From Streptomyces coffeae (lineage in GTDB: Bacteria > Actinomycetota > Actinomycetes > Streptomycetales > Streptomycetaceae), in contig NZ_JAERRF010000007.1 in NCBI RefSeq assembly GCF_016741875.1, positions 1 to 64,000 on the forward strand: a stretch of DNA of 64,000 nucleotides, in the 5' to 3' direction. Position 1 is the stretch's first letter. Every line of letters begins with the position of its first letter. The position numbers and the translations under genes were made by a program. Shown piece after piece: positions 43,057 through 52,061 of this stretch. The notes beneath the pieces were generated by a model that made no database searches, had not been told where the DNA came from, and worked only from the letters and a program-made list of their open reading frames with translations.

Positions 43057-43250
43057 AGGTCAGCAAGGTGTGGACGGCTTGGACTGCTGTGCTGATGCGG
43101 CGGGTGGAACAGCGGGCTCGCCGCAGGAGCCGCCATGTCTTGAGCTGGGCGAAGGCGCGTTCGCCGGGGGCTCGGAGTCGTGCGTGGTCACGGTTGAACT
43201 GCTGGTACTGCTCGGGTTGTTCGCTGTAGTGGTAGTAGGGCTTTGTTAGG
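43055..43250 (-). pseudogene. IS5-family transposase C-terminal fragment
   Basis: Minus-strand frame: YYHYSEQPEQYQQFNRDHAR, then LRAPGERAFAQLKTWRLLRR and STRRISTAVQAVHTLLTC, the C-terminal E-containing region of IS5-type transposases. It is joined directly to the broken CoA ligase. Confidence 0.75.
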
Positions 43251-43293
43251 TGGCCTTGGTGGTTTCAGACTACGGTGTGATGTCCTGTCGGGT

Positions 43294-43925
43294 GTGACAC
43301 CTCAGGAGATGGACGTGGTGCGCCCGCGTCTGGAGGCGTTCGCTGCGGAGATGCTCGGCTCGCTCAAGCGCCGGGACCAGCGGGCCAAGGGCGAGTTGTA
43401 CGTGCGTGGGCTGATGCTGGACGGCAAGCGCAAGTCGATGCAGCCGATGGCCGAGCGCCTGGGCGTGGACCACCAACAACTGCAACGGTTCGTGTCCTCC
43501 TCGACCTGGGACTACACCGAGGTCCGCCGCCGGGTGGCCCGCTGAGCCGCGGCGCATATCGCTCCGGAGGCGTACGCGATCGACGACGTGGGCTTTCCCC
43601 AGGACGGGTACGACTCGCCGGGGGTGGCCCGGATGTACTGCGGCGTGCTGGGCAAACGCGGCAACTGCCAGATCGCGGTCAGCATCAACCTGGTCAGCGA
43701 CACAGCGTCCTCGGCGGTGGACTGGCGGCTGTTCCTTCCCGAGAGCTGGGACGACGCCAAGAACAACGCTGACGGGCTGCTGGCCGGGGCGATCCGGCGG
43801 CGTCGGGCGAGAACCGGTATCCCCGAGCAGGTGCGGCACCGGGAGCGGTGGCGCCTGGCCCTGGAGATGCTCGACGAAGTCCGCGAGGAGTGGGAACTGC
43901 CCGACCTTGCCCTTGCCGGAAACCT
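43294..43925 (+). pseudogene. IS701-family transposase fragment with in-frame TGA
   Basis: VRPRLEAFAAEMLGSLKRRD, LYVRGLMLDGKRKSMQPMAE, DDVGFPQDGYDSPGVARMYC and SAVDWRLFLPESWDD are IS701-type motifs in one single frame, but a TGA at 43543-43545 interrupts it just before AAAHIAPEAYAIDD, at a position usually Trp in the family. The fragment ends at VREEWELPDLALAG where the next IS begins. Confidence 0.85.
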
Positions 43926-43937
43926 CATCCGTGCAGG

Positions 43938-45035
43938 TTACGCCGCATGTTGGTATTCGTGGAGGATGCCGCCGAGGCGTTCGTGTCGGCGTATGTCGAG
44001 GCGGGCTGACGCGTCGGGATCGTCGATCGGCGGGGGCAAGGGGTGGAGCGGTCTGGCGATTGCGATGCCCTGGTGTGGTCGGTGTCCGTTGTAGAACTGC
44101 TCGAACTCGCGCAGGGTGTGGAGGAGATGTCGCTGGTTCCAGATCAATGTCCGGTCCAGGAGCTCGCGGCGGCAGGTCTGTATCCACCTTTCCGTGATCG
44201 AGTTCATTCGTGGCATCTGGATGCCGCTGAGGACGACTTCGATCCCCGCGTCCTTGAGGACGGCATCGAAGAGGTCGGGGAACTTCCCGTCCCTGTCCCC
44301 GGATCATGAATCGTGCGCGGCAGCCGAGGTCTTCGAGGTCCATGACGAGGTTCTTCGCCGCTTGCGCTACCCAGGATGTGCTCGGATGCGCGGTGGCGCC
44401 CAGGACGCGGATCCGGCGACTGCCGTGTTCGATCACCACGAGCACGTGCATCCGCATCCCCGACAGGGTGACTGTTTCCATGAAGTCGCAGGCCAGCAGG
44501 GCATCAGCCTGGCTGCGAAGGAAGTTGGCCCAGGTACTGGAGTTCCGCTCGGGTGCTGGCTCGATGCCGGCCTCCTTCAAGATCTCCCAGACGGTGGACG
44601 CGCCCACCTTCACCCCCAGCACAAGCAACTCGCCGTGCAGACGCCTGTACCCCCAGCTCGGGTTCTCCTTCGCCAGGCGCAGAACCAGGATGCGAATGGA
44701 GCGCACGATGCGCGGGCATCCCGGGCGTAGGGTCGGCAGGACGCGGCATGGCGACCTGCGACGAGGGTGCGGTGCCAACGCAGCACCGTGTCAGGGCGGA
44801 CGAGCAGCCGTAATCTTCGCAGGACGTGCAGTGGCAGCCGGTGCAGCAGCGCCGCCAGGAACGCCCGATCGCTCGGCGTGAACCGGACCTTGTCCTTGCC
44901 GAGTTGGCGTTCCAACACGGTGATCTGGTGGCGCAGGGCGAGGATCTCCGCGTCCTTGTCCCGGTCGGTCATCGGCAGCAGGCGAAGCATCGCGAACGCG
45001 TTCGACACACCCAGGTAAGCCAGTCGCAGCAGCAC
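43938..45035 (-). pseudogene. IS3/IS481-like integrase-core transposase, several frameshifts
   Basis: Three consecutive minus-strand frames complete one transposase: 45035-44740 (ALRHQITVLERQLGKDKVRF), 44778-44310 (GASTVWEILKEAGIEPAPER, LLACDFMETVTLSG with the first Asp, LGATAHPSTSWVAQAA) and 44216-43938 (MPRMNSITERWIQTCRRELL with the Glu motif, FEQFYNGHRPHQGIA, GGILHEYQHAA). At least two frameshifts separate them, so it is inactive. The + strand frames here are shadows. Confidence 0.85.
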
Positions 45036-45219
45036 GATCGATCATCATGACGTGCCGACGGCAGCTGCGCGAGAGCGCCGGCTCAGACGACCGCGGCCAG
45101 ATTTCGGGAAACCCGATGCACCGGCCCCTACCAGGGCGGATGAGGTTTCTGGCAAGGGCAGAGCTATCCAGCGACCGCGTTACCCGAGATCAGACACAGT
45201 GAAGCCATTCTGGAGCGTT

Positions 45220-45798
45220 ATACGGTTCCCGGGAAGTCGGCCGGCAGCGGTACTTGGAAAACCCGCCCTACGATTGACCGCCCGGCCTGCTCTCAATCGT
45301 TGGCGCGCATCACTAACCACGCGGACAGTGCCAGTACTTGGTGACATCCTGCGCTACCAAGCCCGGGGCCAAGCCTTGCGGAACCACCTGGAAGGCGTGA
45401 TCACGGCGAGTTCCGAGCCGACTGTTGTGATCGGGCACAGCCTGGGCGGCATCGCGCTGGTGGACCTCTGTGCTCTGACGGCCGCCGACGGAAGGCCGCT
45501 GTCATGAGCGTACCTACTGGTCACAGTCGGTTCACAGGCACCGTTTCTACATGAGCTGGGCGCCCTGACCGGACCGCAGTCCGCTGCTGGACTGCCCCTC
45601 CACTTTCCTCGGTGGCTCAACATATTCGACCGTACGAACCTTCTCGCATACCGGGCGCAACCGATCTTCCCGGACGACCCCCGTGTCATACATCACGAGG
45701 TGAGCAGTCGGCAGCCGTTCCCCCTGAGCCACAGCGCGTACGGGAAGCTCGATGCGGCGTATGACCGGATCGTGGAGGAAGTCGAGAAGCCGCAGTGA
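45220..45798 (+). pseudogene. Alpha/beta-hydrolase remnant with in-frame TGA
   Basis: Reads PVLGDILRYQARGQALRNHL and TVVIGHSLGGIALVDL (nucleophile elbow GHSLG), meets a TGA at 45505-45507, then continues in the same frame: YLLVTVGSQAPFLHELGALT, LNIFDRTNLLAYRAQPIFPD and RQPFPLSHSAYGKLDAA with the putative catalytic His. The N-terminus is cut off by the IS upstream. The final TGA overlaps the GTG of the caspase-like fragment. The start coordinate is approximate. Confidence 0.75.
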
Positions 45799-46130
45799 GT
45801 ACTGCCGGGCCCGAAGGGATTGATCCACACCGCGTCTTCGCGCTGGGGGTGGGCATCGAGCCATACGAAATCAGCCACGACTGGGATCTTCCGGGTGCAG
45901 CTCGCGATGCGTTGCAGATCACTGAATGGCTCACCGACATCGCCGGTGTACCAGGCAGCTAGATGAACCTGCTGCTCTCACCCCTTGACCGGAGCCGGCA
46001 GGATGCGCCGGGGCGTCACTATCTCGCACCGACCCAGGAAAATGTCGAGCGCATCCTCTTCAAGGAACTGCTCGCGTGCCCGGCCTGGACTTGGCACGCC
46101 TACAGGCAAGGGGCTCCCGTTGTTCGTTGA
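45795..46130 (+). pseudogene. Caspase-like (EACC1-associated type) peptidase N-terminal remnant with in-frame TAG
   Basis: GTG overlaps the hydrolase stop. The frame reads DPHRVFALGVGIEPYE, WDLPGAARDALQITEWLTD, then a TAG at 45960-45962, then in frame MNLLLSPLDRSRQDAPGRHY and TQENVERILFKELL. This matches the start of actinobacterial caspase-family proteins associated with effector/conflict systems. The catalytic His-Gly and Cys blocks are missing beyond 46110. It is broken by both a stop and a truncation. Confidence 0.65.
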
Positions 46131-46149
46131 AAAGTCCCGTGGGGAGAGG

Positions 46150-46184
46150 GGCCCCGGCCGCCTCGGGTGGTGGCAGCCGGGGCC
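46150..46184. terminator. Hairpin between caspase remnant and MHS transporter
   Basis: GGCCCCGGCCGC (46150-46161) pairs with GCAGCCGGGGCC (46173-46184), one mismatch, 11-base loop. It lies beyond the 3' end of the minus-strand transporter and could terminate both directions. The remaining bases to 46374 hold no gene. Confidence 0.6.
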
Positions 46185-46374
46185 GGGTATCGCTCGGGCA
46201 ACGGTGCTTGAACCGAGCGGAGTTCACGGACTGCGGGCAGGGAATGAATCCCGGTGGGCCGGCATGTGGCTGACGGCACCGACCCCGCGGCGAGTACCGG
46301 GGCTATCGGGGCCCCGTGGTTGGGGTGACCGGGGCAGTGATGAGGACGCCGTCCGCCGTTGGTCTGGCTGGGGC

Positions 46375-47700
46375 CTACTCCAGTGGCTTGGCTCGTGTCT
46401 CGGGGCCGGTGAGGACGACCAGGGCGCCGACGAGCAGCAGAGCGATGTTGTAGCCGGTGAAGTAGTTCTGTGCGTGGTGGCTGGCGAGCCAGGTCTGAAG
46501 GTAGGGGGTGGTTCCTCCGAAGAGTGCCACGGCGATCGCGTAGGGGACGCCGGTGCCGGTGGTACGCACGTGGGTGGGGAACAGTTCGGCGAAGATCGCG
46601 GGCGCGATGGACGCGCACATCGCGGTGAAGAGCAGGGCGATGGTCATGGCCAGGCCGAGCTGCCAGACTTGGCCCGCTCGGGCCAGGAGCAGCAGGGGGT
46701 AGGCGAGCACTGCCATACCCAGAGCGAAGATCAGCATGTTGGGTCGGCGTCCGAGCCGGTCGGACAGTGATCCGCACAGCGGCAGCGCCGCAATGAAGAT
46801 CAAGAGTGCGACCACCTCGGCGAGCAGCACTGCGGTCGAGTCCAGCTTCGTCACGCTGATGGCGTAGGTGGGGGCAGCGGTGGTCCAGGCCTGGTAGGTC
46901 ACCGTGAAGCCTGCGGTCACGCCGATCACCCGCCCGGCAGCGGCACGGTTCTGCCACATGCCGCGCAGCACGGACAGGCGCTGCGGGGCCGCACCGTGGG
47001 AGGTGTGCTCCTTGTTGAAGGCGTGCGTCTCCGTGAGTTTGCGCCGCAGGAACAGGGCGTAGATGCCGAGCAGCCCGCCGATGACGAACGGTACTCGCCA
47101 GCCCCATGCCTCCAGGGCTTCCGTGCCGTACAGGGTCGCGAGGCCGGCGCCCAGCAGGGTGGCGATCAGCATGCCGCAGGCCCCGGAGACGTAGATGGCG
47201 CTGGTCCACCGGCCGCGGCGCTCGGGTGGGGCTATCTCGGCGAGGTAGGTCTGGGAAGAGGGCAGTTCGCCGCCATGTGCCATGCCCTGTATGAGCCTGG
47301 CCAGGAGCAGAATCAGCGAGGCCACGGCGCCGACGCTCGCGTAGGTGGGGGCGAGTCCTATCGCCAGGCTGCCCGCCGACCCCATGCTGATCGAGAGCAG
47401 CATGGCCAGGCGCCGGCCCTTACGGTCAGCGAGCCGGCCGAAGACGAAGGCGCCGATCGGCCGCATCGCGAAGCCCACGGCGAAGATGGCCAGCGTGGAC
47501 AGCAAGGCCGACAGTTCGTTGTCCGGATTGAAGAACTGCTGGGCGAAGAACGGCGCGAAGATGCCGTAGACGTGCCAGTCGTACCACTCGAGCGCGTTGC
47601 CGATGCCGGTGCCGATGAGGGCGCGACGTTGTTCTCGGCCGGAGTGTCTGTGGCCCGGCTCGGTGACGGGCACCGGGCAGGTGGAGGGTGCGGGTGACAA
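46375..47700 (-). CDS. MHS-family MFS transporter (metabolite:H+ symporter)
   Basis: 441 aa with about 12 membrane helices. The signature GNALEWYDWHVYGIFAPFFA near residue 34 and GRLADRKGRRLAML between helices 2 and 3 are typical of the MHS (alpha-ketoglutarate/proline/shikimate permease) family. TTG at 47700 is chosen because AGGAGG lies 5 bases upstream. It starts 30 bases after the M20 hydrolase stop on the same strand, so the pair forms an operon: uptake of an organic acid or amino-acid conjugate followed or preceded by hydrolysis. The substrate is not determined. Confidence 0.93.
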   Translation of the reverse strand: MSPAPSTCPVPVTEPGHRHSGREQRRALIGTGIGNALEWYDWHVYGIFAPFFAQQFFNPDNELSALLSTLAIFAVGFAMRPIGAFVFGRLADRKGRRLAMLLSISMGSAGSLAIGLAPTYASVGAVASLILLLARLIQGMAHGGELPSSQTYLAEIAPPERRGRWTSAIYVSGACGMLIATLLGAGLATLYGTEALEAWGWRVPFVIGGLLGIYALFLRRKLTETHAFNKEHTSHGAAPQRLSVLRGMWQNRAAAGRVIGVTAGFTVTYQAWTTAAPTYAISVTKLDSTAVLLAEVVALLIFIAALPLCGSLSDRLGRRPNMLIFALGMAVLAYPLLLLARAGQVWQLGLAMTIALLFTAMCASIAPAIFAELFPTHVRTTGTGVPYAIAVALFGGTTPYLQTWLASHHAQNYFTGYNIALLLVGALVVLTGPETRAKPLE

Positions 47701-47730
47701 GGGGACCTCCTAGGTGAGCGGCGGGGGCGG

Positions 47731-48957
47731 TCAGCAGGCGAGAGTCGAAGCGAGTCCTCCGGCTGGCTGTGCTGACAGTCGGCGGGTGGCGAGATCGGCG
47801 TAGAGAGCGGCGCCGTCGCACAGCACGCCCTCGTCGAACTCCGCATACGGCGAGTGGTTGTTCGCCACGGTCGAGGGGTCTGCACCGGACGGAGCGGCGC
47901 CCAGCATGACCAGGCTGCCGGGCACCTCGCCCAGGATGCGGGAGAAGTCCTCGGCGCCGGTGAGGGGGTGGGCGAGCGGCCGGAAGCGGTGCTCGCCGAA
48001 GGTCTCGGTGACGGTGGACCGGACGAAGGCGGTCTCGCGCTCGTCGTTGACCGTCACCGGGTAGCGCTTGGTGAACTCGACCTCCGCCCGCAGACCGTGG
48101 GCGGCGGCGATCTGGCGTACGAGGGTCACCACCGCGTCCTGCATCCGGTTCTGCGCCCGGGTGGAGAACGTGCGCACGGTGCCCTCCAGTCGCACCGCTT
48201 CGGGGATCACGTTGCGGCGGGTGCCGGCGTGGAAGGAACCGATGGTCAGGACGACCGGGTCGAAGGGGTCGCAGGTTCGGGAGACCATGGTCTGGAGCGC
48301 GGTGACCATCTCGCATGCCGCGGGCACCGGATCCTTGGCACGGTGCGGCGCCGAGGCGTGTCCGCCGGCCCCGATGACGGTGACATCCACGTCGTTGGTC
48401 GCCGCCATGGTCGCACCGCTGCGCGCCATGAAGATGCCGGTGGGAAAGTCGGTGGTGAACACGTGCAGTGCGTAGGCCGCGACCGGCCGGGGTCCCGCCG
48501 CCTCCAGGATGCCTTCGGCCAGCATCGCGCCGGCTCCGTCGCACCCCTCCTCGCCCGGCTGGAACATCAGCACCACGTCGCCGGTCAGATCCCGCCGCCG
48601 CGCGGCGAGCACATGGGCGGCACCGATCAGCATCGTGGTGTGCAGATCGTGGCCGCAGGCGTGCATGACGCCCGGTGTCGCGGAGGAGAATTCCAGACCG
48701 GTGCGCTCCGTCACCGGCAGGGCGTCCATGTCCGCCCGGAGCAGCACGGCGGGTCCTGGCCGCCCTCCGCGCAGCACTGCCGTAACCGAGGACAGCCGGC
48801 TGCCCGTGGAGATCTCCAGTGGCAGGCCGTCCAGCGCCCCCAGCACTTTCTCCTGGGTGCGCGGCAGGTTCAGCCCCACCTCGGGATCGGTGTGCAGGCT
48901 GCGGCGCAGCCTGACCAGCTCATCGCGCAGCGCAGTCGCATCCTCACAGGTCGCCAT
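47731..48957 (-). CDS. M20-family amidohydrolase (N-acyl-amino-acid/hippurate hydrolase type)
   Basis: 408-aa zinc-dependent peptidase-like amidohydrolase: RADMDALPVTE, MHACGHDLHTTML (metal His), FQPGEEGCDGAGAML (catalytic/metal Glu pair), ASAPHRAKDPV of the lid domain and GAEDFS near the C-terminus. It hydrolyses N-acyl or N-aroyl amino acids in the cytoplasm; the real substrate is unknown. ATG 48957 has GGAGG about 11 bases upstream. It is divergent from the tandem Lrp regulator, with a dyad in the shared 118-base intergenic region, and co-directional with the transporter. Confidence 0.93.
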   Translation of the reverse strand: MATCEDATALRDELVRLRRSLHTDPEVGLNLPRTQEKVLGALDGLPLEISTGSRLSSVTAVLRGGRPGPAVLLRADMDALPVTERTGLEFSSATPGVMHACGHDLHTTMLIGAAHVLAARRRDLTGDVVLMFQPGEEGCDGAGAMLAEGILEAAGPRPVAAYALHVFTTDFPTGIFMARSGATMAATNDVDVTVIGAGGHASAPHRAKDPVPAACEMVTALQTMVSRTCDPFDPVVLTIGSFHAGTRRNVIPEAVRLEGTVRTFSTRAQNRMQDAVVTLVRQIAAAHGLRAEVEFTKRYPVTVNDERETAFVRSTVTETFGEHRFRPLAHPLTGAEDFSRILGEVPGSLVMLGAAPSGADPSTVANNHSPYAEFDEGVLCDGAALYADLATRRLSAQPAGGLASTLAC

Positions 48958-49005
48958 GACAGCGGGTGCACCTCCAGAGACTTGGGCATGGTGCCGAACG
49001 GCGGA

Positions 49006-49022
49006 TGTCCCTAGGGTGGACA
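49006..49022. promoter_or_regulatory. Dyad in the M20/Lrp divergent promoter
   Basis: TGTCC-CTAGGGT-GGACA: perfect 5-bp arms around a 7-base centre that itself contains CCCTAGGG. The position between divergent genes suggests the operator of the Lrp-type regulator. Confidence 0.5.
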
Positions 49023-49075
49023 GGCGCGCGACAGCAGCGCCGAATTAGGCAGGAACGTTCACAGGATGCGATCCA

Positions 49076-50230
49076 ATGCAAGATTCGTTCAGCCTCGACG
49101 AAGATGATCTGTCGCTGATCAATGTGATGCAGATAGCGCCGCGGGCTACCTGGACCGAAGTGGGAAAGGTTCTCGGCCTCCACTCGGCCACCGTGGCGCG
49201 GCGCTGGGAGCGCATGACCGAACAGGGCGTCGTCTGGGTGACCGCCTACCCGAACCTGGCGCTGTGGACCGAACAGTGCTGTCTGGCCTTCATCGAAGTC
49301 GACTGCCAACCCACCGCCCGGAAGCAGGTGGTGGACGTGCTCGCCGGCGTGCCGCAGATCGCCTCGGTCTCCCAGGTCGCCAGCGGCCGCGACCTGTTCC
49401 TTGTGGCCCTGTTCACCGACCTTCAGGCGCTGTCGCGGTTCGTACTGGACTACGTCAGCCAGCTGCCCGGAGTACGCGGCACCCGTACCCGCACCGCAAC
49501 CCGCTTCTACAGCGAAGGCAACAAGTGGCGGCTCCAGGCCCTCTCGCCCGACCAGCGCGCCCACCTGGCCCGCCACAACCCGCAGACCTCTGCAGGAAGC
49601 CGGTCGTCCCACGAAGGGTTCCGCGATCTTCTGCTTCCTCTGTCTTCCGACGGCCGCCGGACAGCCGCCGAACTTGCCGCCCTCACTTCGACAAGCGTGT
49701 CCACCACCCGCCGGCGCCTGGAACGCATGGTCCGAGAGAGCCTGGTGTCCTTCCGCTGCGAAGTGTCCGACATCATCAGCGGCTGGCCCGTGCACGCCTA
49801 CTTCTGGGCTCGCGTCCCCGCCCACGAACTCGACAGGATCGCTCAGACGCTGCTGACCCTGCCGGAAATCAGGATGTGCGCCGCGATCACCGGAACGGAC
49901 AACCTGCTCGTCATCGTCTGGCTGCGCTCCCTTGGCGACAGCCAGCGTCTGGAGACCAGACTCGCCGAACGTTTCCCCACGCTGACACTGACCGAACGCG
50001 CCATCGTCCTGCGCATGAGCAAACGCATGGGCTGGCTACTCGACGGTCACGGTCGAAGTACCAGCCCGGTACCCGTCAATCCCTGGGCGGACATGATGGA
50101 CTCCGCCAACGCCGCACGCCGTTCGCTCGACCCCTCCCACGGTGATGTCGACCGGCAGCTGGGCGGGCTGCCGCCTGGCACCACCACGGCCCAGCGGATG
50201 AGGCCAGCACGAGCACCTCGTGACGCCTAG
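49076..50230 (+). CDS. Tandem-domain Lrp/AsnC-family transcriptional regulator (384 aa)
   Basis: It is about twice the usual Lrp length (150-160 aa). The first half has a helix-turn-helix (DLSLINVMQIAPRATWTEVG, then LHSATVARRWERM) and an effector (RAM) domain. The second half repeats the plan (LPLSSDGRRTAAELAALTST, STTRRRLERMVRESL, then ITGTDNLLVIVWLRSLGDSQ). Such double Lrp proteins occur in actinomycetes and may act as internal dimers. Divergent from the M20-MHS operon, it probably controls it in response to the released amino acid. A hairpin lies 13 bases after its stop. Confidence 0.9.
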   Translation: MQDSFSLDEDDLSLINVMQIAPRATWTEVGKVLGLHSATVARRWERMTEQGVVWVTAYPNLALWTEQCCLAFIEVDCQPTARKQVVDVLAGVPQIASVSQVASGRDLFLVALFTDLQALSRFVLDYVSQLPGVRGTRTRTATRFYSEGNKWRLQALSPDQRAHLARHNPQTSAGSRSSHEGFRDLLLPLSSDGRRTAAELAALTSTSVSTTRRRLERMVRESLVSFRCEVSDIISGWPVHAYFWARVPAHELDRIAQTLLTLPEIRMCAAITGTDNLLVIVWLRSLGDSQRLETRLAERFPTLTLTERAIVLRMSKRMGWLLDGHGRSTSPVPVNPWADMMDSANAARRSLDPSHGDVDRQLGGLPPGTTTAQRMRPARAPRDA

Positions 50231-50242
50231 CAGCGATCAGAA

Positions 50243-50270
50243 GGGAGCCCTCCTGCGAAAGCGAGCTCCC
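50243..50270. terminator. Hairpin between convergent regulators
   Basis: GGGAGC (50243-50248) pairs with GCTCCC (50265-50270) over a 16-base loop, between the 3' ends of the tandem Lrp gene and the minus-strand Lrp pseudogene. A weak but well-placed candidate. Confidence 0.4.
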
Positions 50271-50302
50271 GCCCCGGGCGAGTGCTCTGGACCCCTCCCC
50301 AC

Positions 50303-50817
50303 TCACGACCGCCCATCTTGTGGTCGAGAGGGCTGTGGCGCGGGAAGCGGGAGAGTCAGGCCGGTCTTGATGGTGTCGAACACCAGCAGGGTTTCGTAAC
50401 GCCTGATGTTGTCGTCCGAGTTGAACAGGCGGTTGCCGAGGCGGCTGCATTCGCGCATGCTCCGCGCGGCCAGGACGACCACATAGTCCCACGCTCCCGC
50501 GACCTGGTAACACTGCTGGACCTGCGGGTCGGAGCGCATCCGTTCGGCGAAGGCGCGGTGGTGCCCGAACGATTCCTGGTTGAGGGTCACCAGGACCGCG
50601 GCCAGGACGTGGGGCCGAAGCGGTGCGGGTCGAGGACGGCGACCTGCCTGGTGATGAGGCCGTCCTTGCGGAAGCGGGCGATCCGCCGCTGGACGGCGCT
50701 CGGTGAGGGCCCGACTCGTTCGCCGAGTTCGTGCAGGGTACGTTCGGCGTCGCGCTGGAGGAGATCCAGGAGTTGCGCGTCGATCTCGTCCAGGCGGGAT
50801 GGCTGCGGTTCGGGCAT
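50303..50817 (-). pseudogene. Lrp/AsnC-family regulator with -1 frameshift
   Basis: ATG 50817 opens DEIDAQLLDLLQRDAERTLH, then GPSPSAVQRRIARFRKDG, and AVLDPHRFGP, where the frame is lost near 50615. The next frame continues HVLAAVLVTLNQESFGHHRA and YQVAGAWDYVVVLAARSM to 50303. A single missing base explains it. It is either a real pseudogene or a base-call error; a repaired gene would be a normal-size Lrp divergent from the dehydrogenase gene. Confidence 0.85.
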
Positions 50818-50825
50818 GCAAGATT

Positions 50826-50853
50826 ATTGCGTTTTGGCGCAAAAACTCGCAAT
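50826..50853. promoter_or_regulatory. Dyad upstream of the Lrp gene (possible autoregulatory operator)
   Basis: ATTGCG and CGCAAT are 16 bases apart, with an inner TTTTG-GC-GCAAAA, just before the minus-strand Lrp start. AT-rich dyads like this are typical for Lrp/AsnC sites. Confidence 0.5.
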
Positions 50854-51047
50854 CGAGTCGATCGGGTATTCGACTAGCGTCGGCTGGGTCCGGAATACCC
50901 AGGGTTCCTGCTTGCAGGCCCCGATACCCAGCTCAGGCGGGACCGACATCGCGGTTCCCGCGACACGGACCCGAGCAGTACCGACTCATCGTCACTGACC
51001 CGGACCGGTTTGGGCTAGGACCACCACGCACCATGGAGGTAGACGCA

Positions 51048-51836
51048 GTGAAGCGCATCGGCATCATCGGAGTGGGCGAGATCGGCCGGGCCATCGTGAC
51101 GGGCCTGTGCGACGGGGACGACAAGTCTCCGGAGGTGTTCCTCTCCCCTCGGGGAGCGGGCACGGTCGCGGAACTGTCCGAGCGCTTTGAGAGCGTGCGG
51201 GTGTGCGCCGACAATCAGGAGGTGGTGGACCATTCCGAGATGGTGATCATCGCCGTGAGCCGTCAGGACCGGCACGAAGCACTCGCCGGCTTGCGGGTGG
51301 ACGGCGGCAAACTGGTGGTCAATGTGATGGCCGGCGTCGGCATCGACGATCTGCGCCAGACGCTGGCCACCGATGCCCCGGTGGTACGGGCGATCCCCCT
51401 GCCCGCCGTACGCGAACGCCGCTCCGTCACGGTGACGTACCCGTCGCACTCGGCGGCGAACTCCCTCTTCGAGCGCTTGGGCGGGGTGCTCCCGGCCGAG
51501 GACGAGACGGCCTTCAATGCCTTCTCCGCGCTGACGGGAACGCTGACCACCCACTACGCCTATCTCGCCACCCTCACATCGTGGGCCATCGGCCACGGCA
51601 TCGCCTCCGACAATGCAGACAGCTACGTTCGCGGCCTCTTCCAGGGCGTCGGCCGCGCCCTGGGCGACCAGACCCGCTCCCTGCATCAGCTCGCGGCCGA
51701 CCACGAAACCCCGAACGGAAGCAATGAGCGCATCCGCACCACATGGTTCACCCCGGCCAACTCCGAAGCCCTCGACAAGGCCCTCGACGACCTCCTCGAC
51801 GGCCTTGAGGGACAACGGGACAGCGGTCGGCGGTGA
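51048..51836 (+). CDS. NAD(P)-binding dehydrogenase of the pyrroline-5-carboxylate reductase fold
   Basis: 262 aa. N-terminal Rossmann motif RIGIIGVGEIGRAIVTGL, then MVIIAVSRQDRHEAL, VVNVMAGVGIDDLRQTL and RAIPLPAVRERR (the P5CR-like N-P equivalent region), with a helical C-terminal dimer domain. It is similar to P5C reductases and related F420/NADP-dependent enzymes but not necessarily a proline enzyme. GTG 51048 is chosen over ATG 51033 because GGAGG sits 7 bases before it. It is divergent from the Lrp pseudogene, which may once have regulated it. 51837-52061 holds no gene I can name. Confidence 0.85.
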   Translation: MKRIGIIGVGEIGRAIVTGLCDGDDKSPEVFLSPRGAGTVAELSERFESVRVCADNQEVVDHSEMVIIAVSRQDRHEALAGLRVDGGKLVVNVMAGVGIDDLRQTLATDAPVVRAIPLPAVRERRSVTVTYPSHSAANSLFERLGGVLPAEDETAFNAFSALTGTLTTHYAYLATLTSWAIGHGIASDNADSYVRGLFQGVGRALGDQTRSLHQLAADHETPNGSNERIRTTWFTPANSEALDKALDDLLDGLEGQRDSGRR

Positions 51837-52061
51837 CGGCAGCTCCACTTCGTCTCTCGCAAGGCGGCATTGGACGGGGACAGGGGCAATCCGCACCGCC
51901 CACCTTGATCCGCTGGACGGGTCCTACCTGCTTCGACGGCCAGCCGCCCTGACAGGGGCCGGCCGTCCACGTTGGGGCACGGCAGCGCTGTCATTTTTCC
52001 TCGATCTTCCAGAACCGGTTGATCACCAACTGCCTCCGGAATCCGTCGATAAACGCTGTTC

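Noticed and set aside
43543-45962. Stop-codon recoding (selenocysteine, pyrrolysine or readthrough)
   Set aside because: Three unrelated broken genes among IS debris with other truncations; ordinary pseudogene decay is simpler and no recoding element is seen.
46996-47697. Plus-strand frame opposite the MHS transporter, and 47854-49014 opposite the M20 gene
   Set aside because: Antiparallel shadows of well-supported genes.
50703-51047. 5' extension of the dehydrogenase frame
   Set aside because: Overlaps the Lrp start and its operator; GTG 51048 with GGAGG gives the normal Rossmann N-terminus.
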